The position numbers and the translations under genes were made by a program. The notes below the pieces were generated by a model that saw only the letters and a program-made list of their open reading frames with translations, made no database searches and was not told where the DNA came from. DNA of 33,401 nucleotides. It comes from Deltaproteobacteria bacterium (lineage in GTDB: Bacteria; Desulfobacterota; Desulfobacteria; Desulfobacterales; ETH-SRB1). Positions 31,772-33,401 of this stretch are shown piece by piece. The stretch is taken from contig JAJSZT010000038.1 in the NCBI GenBank assembly GCA_030272815.1, positions 1-33,401 on the forward strand, read 5' to 3'. How positions within the stretch are numbered: position 1 is the stretch's first letter; each line of letters starts with the position of its first letter.

Positions 31772-32313
31772 GGTCTCGCCTTGCGTGCGAGGTTTTTCTT
31801 CATTTCTTCAAGCTCACGCAACGACATCCATGGATAAAAAAGCCAGTTAGTCCTGGTTTCTACACAGTAATCCGGCTCAATTTGGGAATAGGTTTTTTTT
31901 TGCATTACCGCCAGCTTCACATCCGCCGGCCTCTGTTTATGGATTTCATTCAGAGCAGTCTTAATACTTTGGCCGGAATCCAGCACATCATCAACAACCA
32001 GGACTCTTTTCCCTTTGAGATTAAAATCATTCAGAGGGACCAGAACGACGCCTTTCTCTGCACGATACACACCGGGTTCTCCCGTATCTTCTGAAGGGTT
32101 TGCCCCTTTGCGTTGTCCATCTTGCACAATTTTGATGGCAATCACCTCATCAATGCCCAGCTCGTTCGCTATAATCACACCGGGAACAGCGCCGCCACGC
32201 ATGATACAAACGATCACATCGAAAGGTTTATCAATTAAGGCAATGAGCTTTTTGCAGATGACGTTCACTTCATCCCATGTATATATATCGATATCAGGTA
32301 TATTTCTTTTCAT
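31768..32313 (-). CDS. Phosphoribosyltransferase (HGPRT-like)
   Basis: The product has 181 residues. The PRPP-binding motif VLVVDDVLDSGQS (104-116) and the PPi loop IMRGGAVPG (38-46) show a type I phosphoribosyltransferase. The hood (WLFYPWMSLRE) resembles the xanthine/hypoxanthine-guanine group. It moves a base between PRPP and a 5'-monophosphate. It overlaps the neighbours on both sides by 4 bp (32310-32313 and 31768-31771), so it is integral to the operon. With a phosphatase and radical enzymes it might form a ribosylated metabolite or nucleoside, but simple purine salvage cannot be excluded. Confidence 0.87.
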   Translation of the reverse strand: MKRNIPDIDIYTWDEVNVICKKLIALIDKPFDVIVCIMRGGAVPGVIIANELGIDEVIAIKIVQDGQRKGANPSEDTGEPGVYRAEKGVVLVPLNDFNLKGKRVLVVDDVLDSGQSIKTALNEIHKQRPADVKLAVMQKKTYSQIEPDYCVETRTNWLFYPWMSLRELEEMKKNLARKARP

Positions 32314-33401
32314 GCTTGCGTAGATTCCATATTTTTTTCTTCAGGCCGGTCGCCGCGCAAGAATCCCTGATGAATTTCCCAGTCAAGGGTGTTGCGCATA
32401 CTGACATCATATATGGTTTTAAAAGTCGGGAATTGAAGAAAAAGATCAGATTCAAATTTGGATAACTTCATAATATCCTCCACTGACGGCTGTTCTTTTT
32501 TCACAAGTACGGAACCAGGGTCGGCGTGAAAGATATTTGTCGAAAGGCCCACTCCGCGTTTCATTATTTTCACCATTCCTTCCATGGTGCTTTCAACAGG
32601 TTCAAGTCCCCAAACCAAGCCGCAATACACGCGAAAATCACCAAAAACCTCTCTTGCGTACTCAAGACAATCCCACCATTTATCATATCCATAAAACTTG
32701 TCTTTCCCGGGACATATTTCTTTAAAACGCATTCGGTCATAGACTTCCATATTGAGACCGATCGATGTAACCCCCGCCTCCTTGAATTCATCAAGCAGTT
32801 TAAAATCGTGCGGTGGATGGGTTAAAATATGTATAGGACGTTTGGGGTCCTGGGCTTCACTCATCCAGCGAACCCGATCGATTATTTCCCGCTGGGTTTC
32901 CCGGTCCGTTCGAGGAGTTCCAGTGGTATTGCTATACAAAGGAATTTCCCCCCAAGATGAGCTTTGAATATATTCGATGGATTCTTTCACCTGGATCTCG
33001 GAGAAACGGGGGACAAGATTCTTCCCCACCGTCTTCCTAGCATGTTTGAGGGAGCAAAATCCACAAGGGACACCCTCAGTAAAATAATAGCAATGAGAAT
33101 ATATGAAGAAGCCGGGAGTCACGGCACCATTCACTGAAATGACATCATCACTCATTGAGCCATTGCTAAGGGATTTGCCAAAAAAAGGCAGGGGGTCTGG
33201 CAAACTTAAGGTACGTTCATATTTTTCCCAGTAATACAGATTAAGATCGTTATCTTCGACTTTAAGCGTCCATGGAGATTTCTCCCGGCGGAGCACAGAG
33301 ACAACAACATCATCTTCGAGATAAAGAACCTGGGGTATGCGGTGCTCACGTTTCACGCTCTTATTGGTAATGCAATAACCATATGTATTCTCGTAAAAAT
33401 C
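32310..33401 (-). CDS. Atypical radical SAM protein with CX8CX2C cluster motif (5' partial)
   Basis: The frame is open to the window edge: upstream of the GTG at 33356, 15 more in-frame codons read DFYENTYGYCITNKS without a stop, so the true start probably lies outside. The cluster motif is CYYFTEGVPCGFC, that is CX8CX2C instead of CX3CX2C. Later segments GLNMEVYDRMRFKE, CPGKDKF and YCGLVWGLEPVEST resemble the BioB/HydE/HmdB-like radical SAM barrel. Non-canonical spacings are known in other radical SAM groups (for example Elp3 with CX9CX2C). The reaction is unknown. It overlaps the phosphoribosyltransferase start by 4 bp and begins the visible part of the cluster. Confidence 0.75.
   Translation of the reverse strand, partial: DFYENTYGYCITNKSVKREHRIPQVLYLEDDVVVSVLRREKSPWTLKVEDNDLNLYYWEKYERTLSLPDPLPFFGKSLSNGSMSDDVISVNGAVTPGFFIYSHCYYFTEGVPCGFCSLKHARKTVGKNLVPRFSEIQVKESIEYIQSSSWGEIPLYSNTTGTPRTDRETQREIIDRVRWMSEAQDPKRPIHILTHPPHDFKLLDEFKEAGVTSIGLNMEVYDRMRFKEICPGKDKFYGYDKWWDCLEYAREVFGDFRVYCGLVWGLEPVESTMEGMVKIMKRGVGLSTNIFHADPGSVLVKKEQPSVEDIMKLSKFESDLFLQFPTFKTIYDVSMRNTLDWEIHQGFLRGDRPEEKNMESTQA

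Overview
The window looks like a chromosomal segment of a moderately low-GC, anaerobic Gram-negative bacterium. A sulfate-reducing member of the Desulfobacterota (Desulfobacterales-like) is my best guess, from the protein families and from intergenic repeats littered with miniature elements. No rRNA or tRNA is present, so this placement is inference.

Positions 1-16.3 kb read as ordinary, AT-leaning chromosome. They hold the 3' end of a phosphatidylserine-decarboxylase-family gene, then a scar with a 181-bp miniature transposon and fragments of a membrane-protein gene and a glycosyltransferase gene. A minus-strand unit follows (histidine kinase, response regulator, thioredoxin-fold/HEAT-repeat protein, unknown protein). 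A divergent plus-strand gene encodes a Cys-rich protein resembling nitronate monooxygenases. Next come minus-strand pckA with a PPC/DUF296 gene, an aminotransferase with a small J-domain protein, a HAD protein, and an overlapping operon of transglutaminase, ABC ATPase, ABC permease, glycerophosphodiester phosphodiesterase and a small membrane protein.

Positions 16.3-21.7 kb are a transition zone. It holds a PurF-like enzyme that keeps its PRPP loop and Fe-S cysteines but has lost the glutaminase nucleophile. It also holds a gene split by the second 181-bp element (3-bp target duplication still visible), three toxin-antitoxin remnants whose toxins are truncated or missing, an AlbA_2/ATPase regulator and a YkgJ-type Cys-cluster protein.

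Positions 22.0-33.4 kb are one tightly packed minus-strand cluster that appears richer in GC. In transcription order it reads: atypical radical SAM enzyme (CX8CX2C, running off the window), phosphoribosyltransferase, B12-type radical SAM enzyme, histidine phosphatase, SAM methyltransferase, APH-like kinase, a broken exported metallophosphoesterase, an FkbM-type methyltransferase carrying a GntR-like N-terminus, a glycosyltransferase/radical-SAM-SPASM fusion, and a membrane GT2 with a QxxRW motif. Overlapping starts and stops suggest co-transcription. I do not recognise the set as a described pathway. It could build and modify a phosphorylated, glycosylated or ribosylated small molecule or envelope glycan, and it is the best candidate here for an undescribed system.
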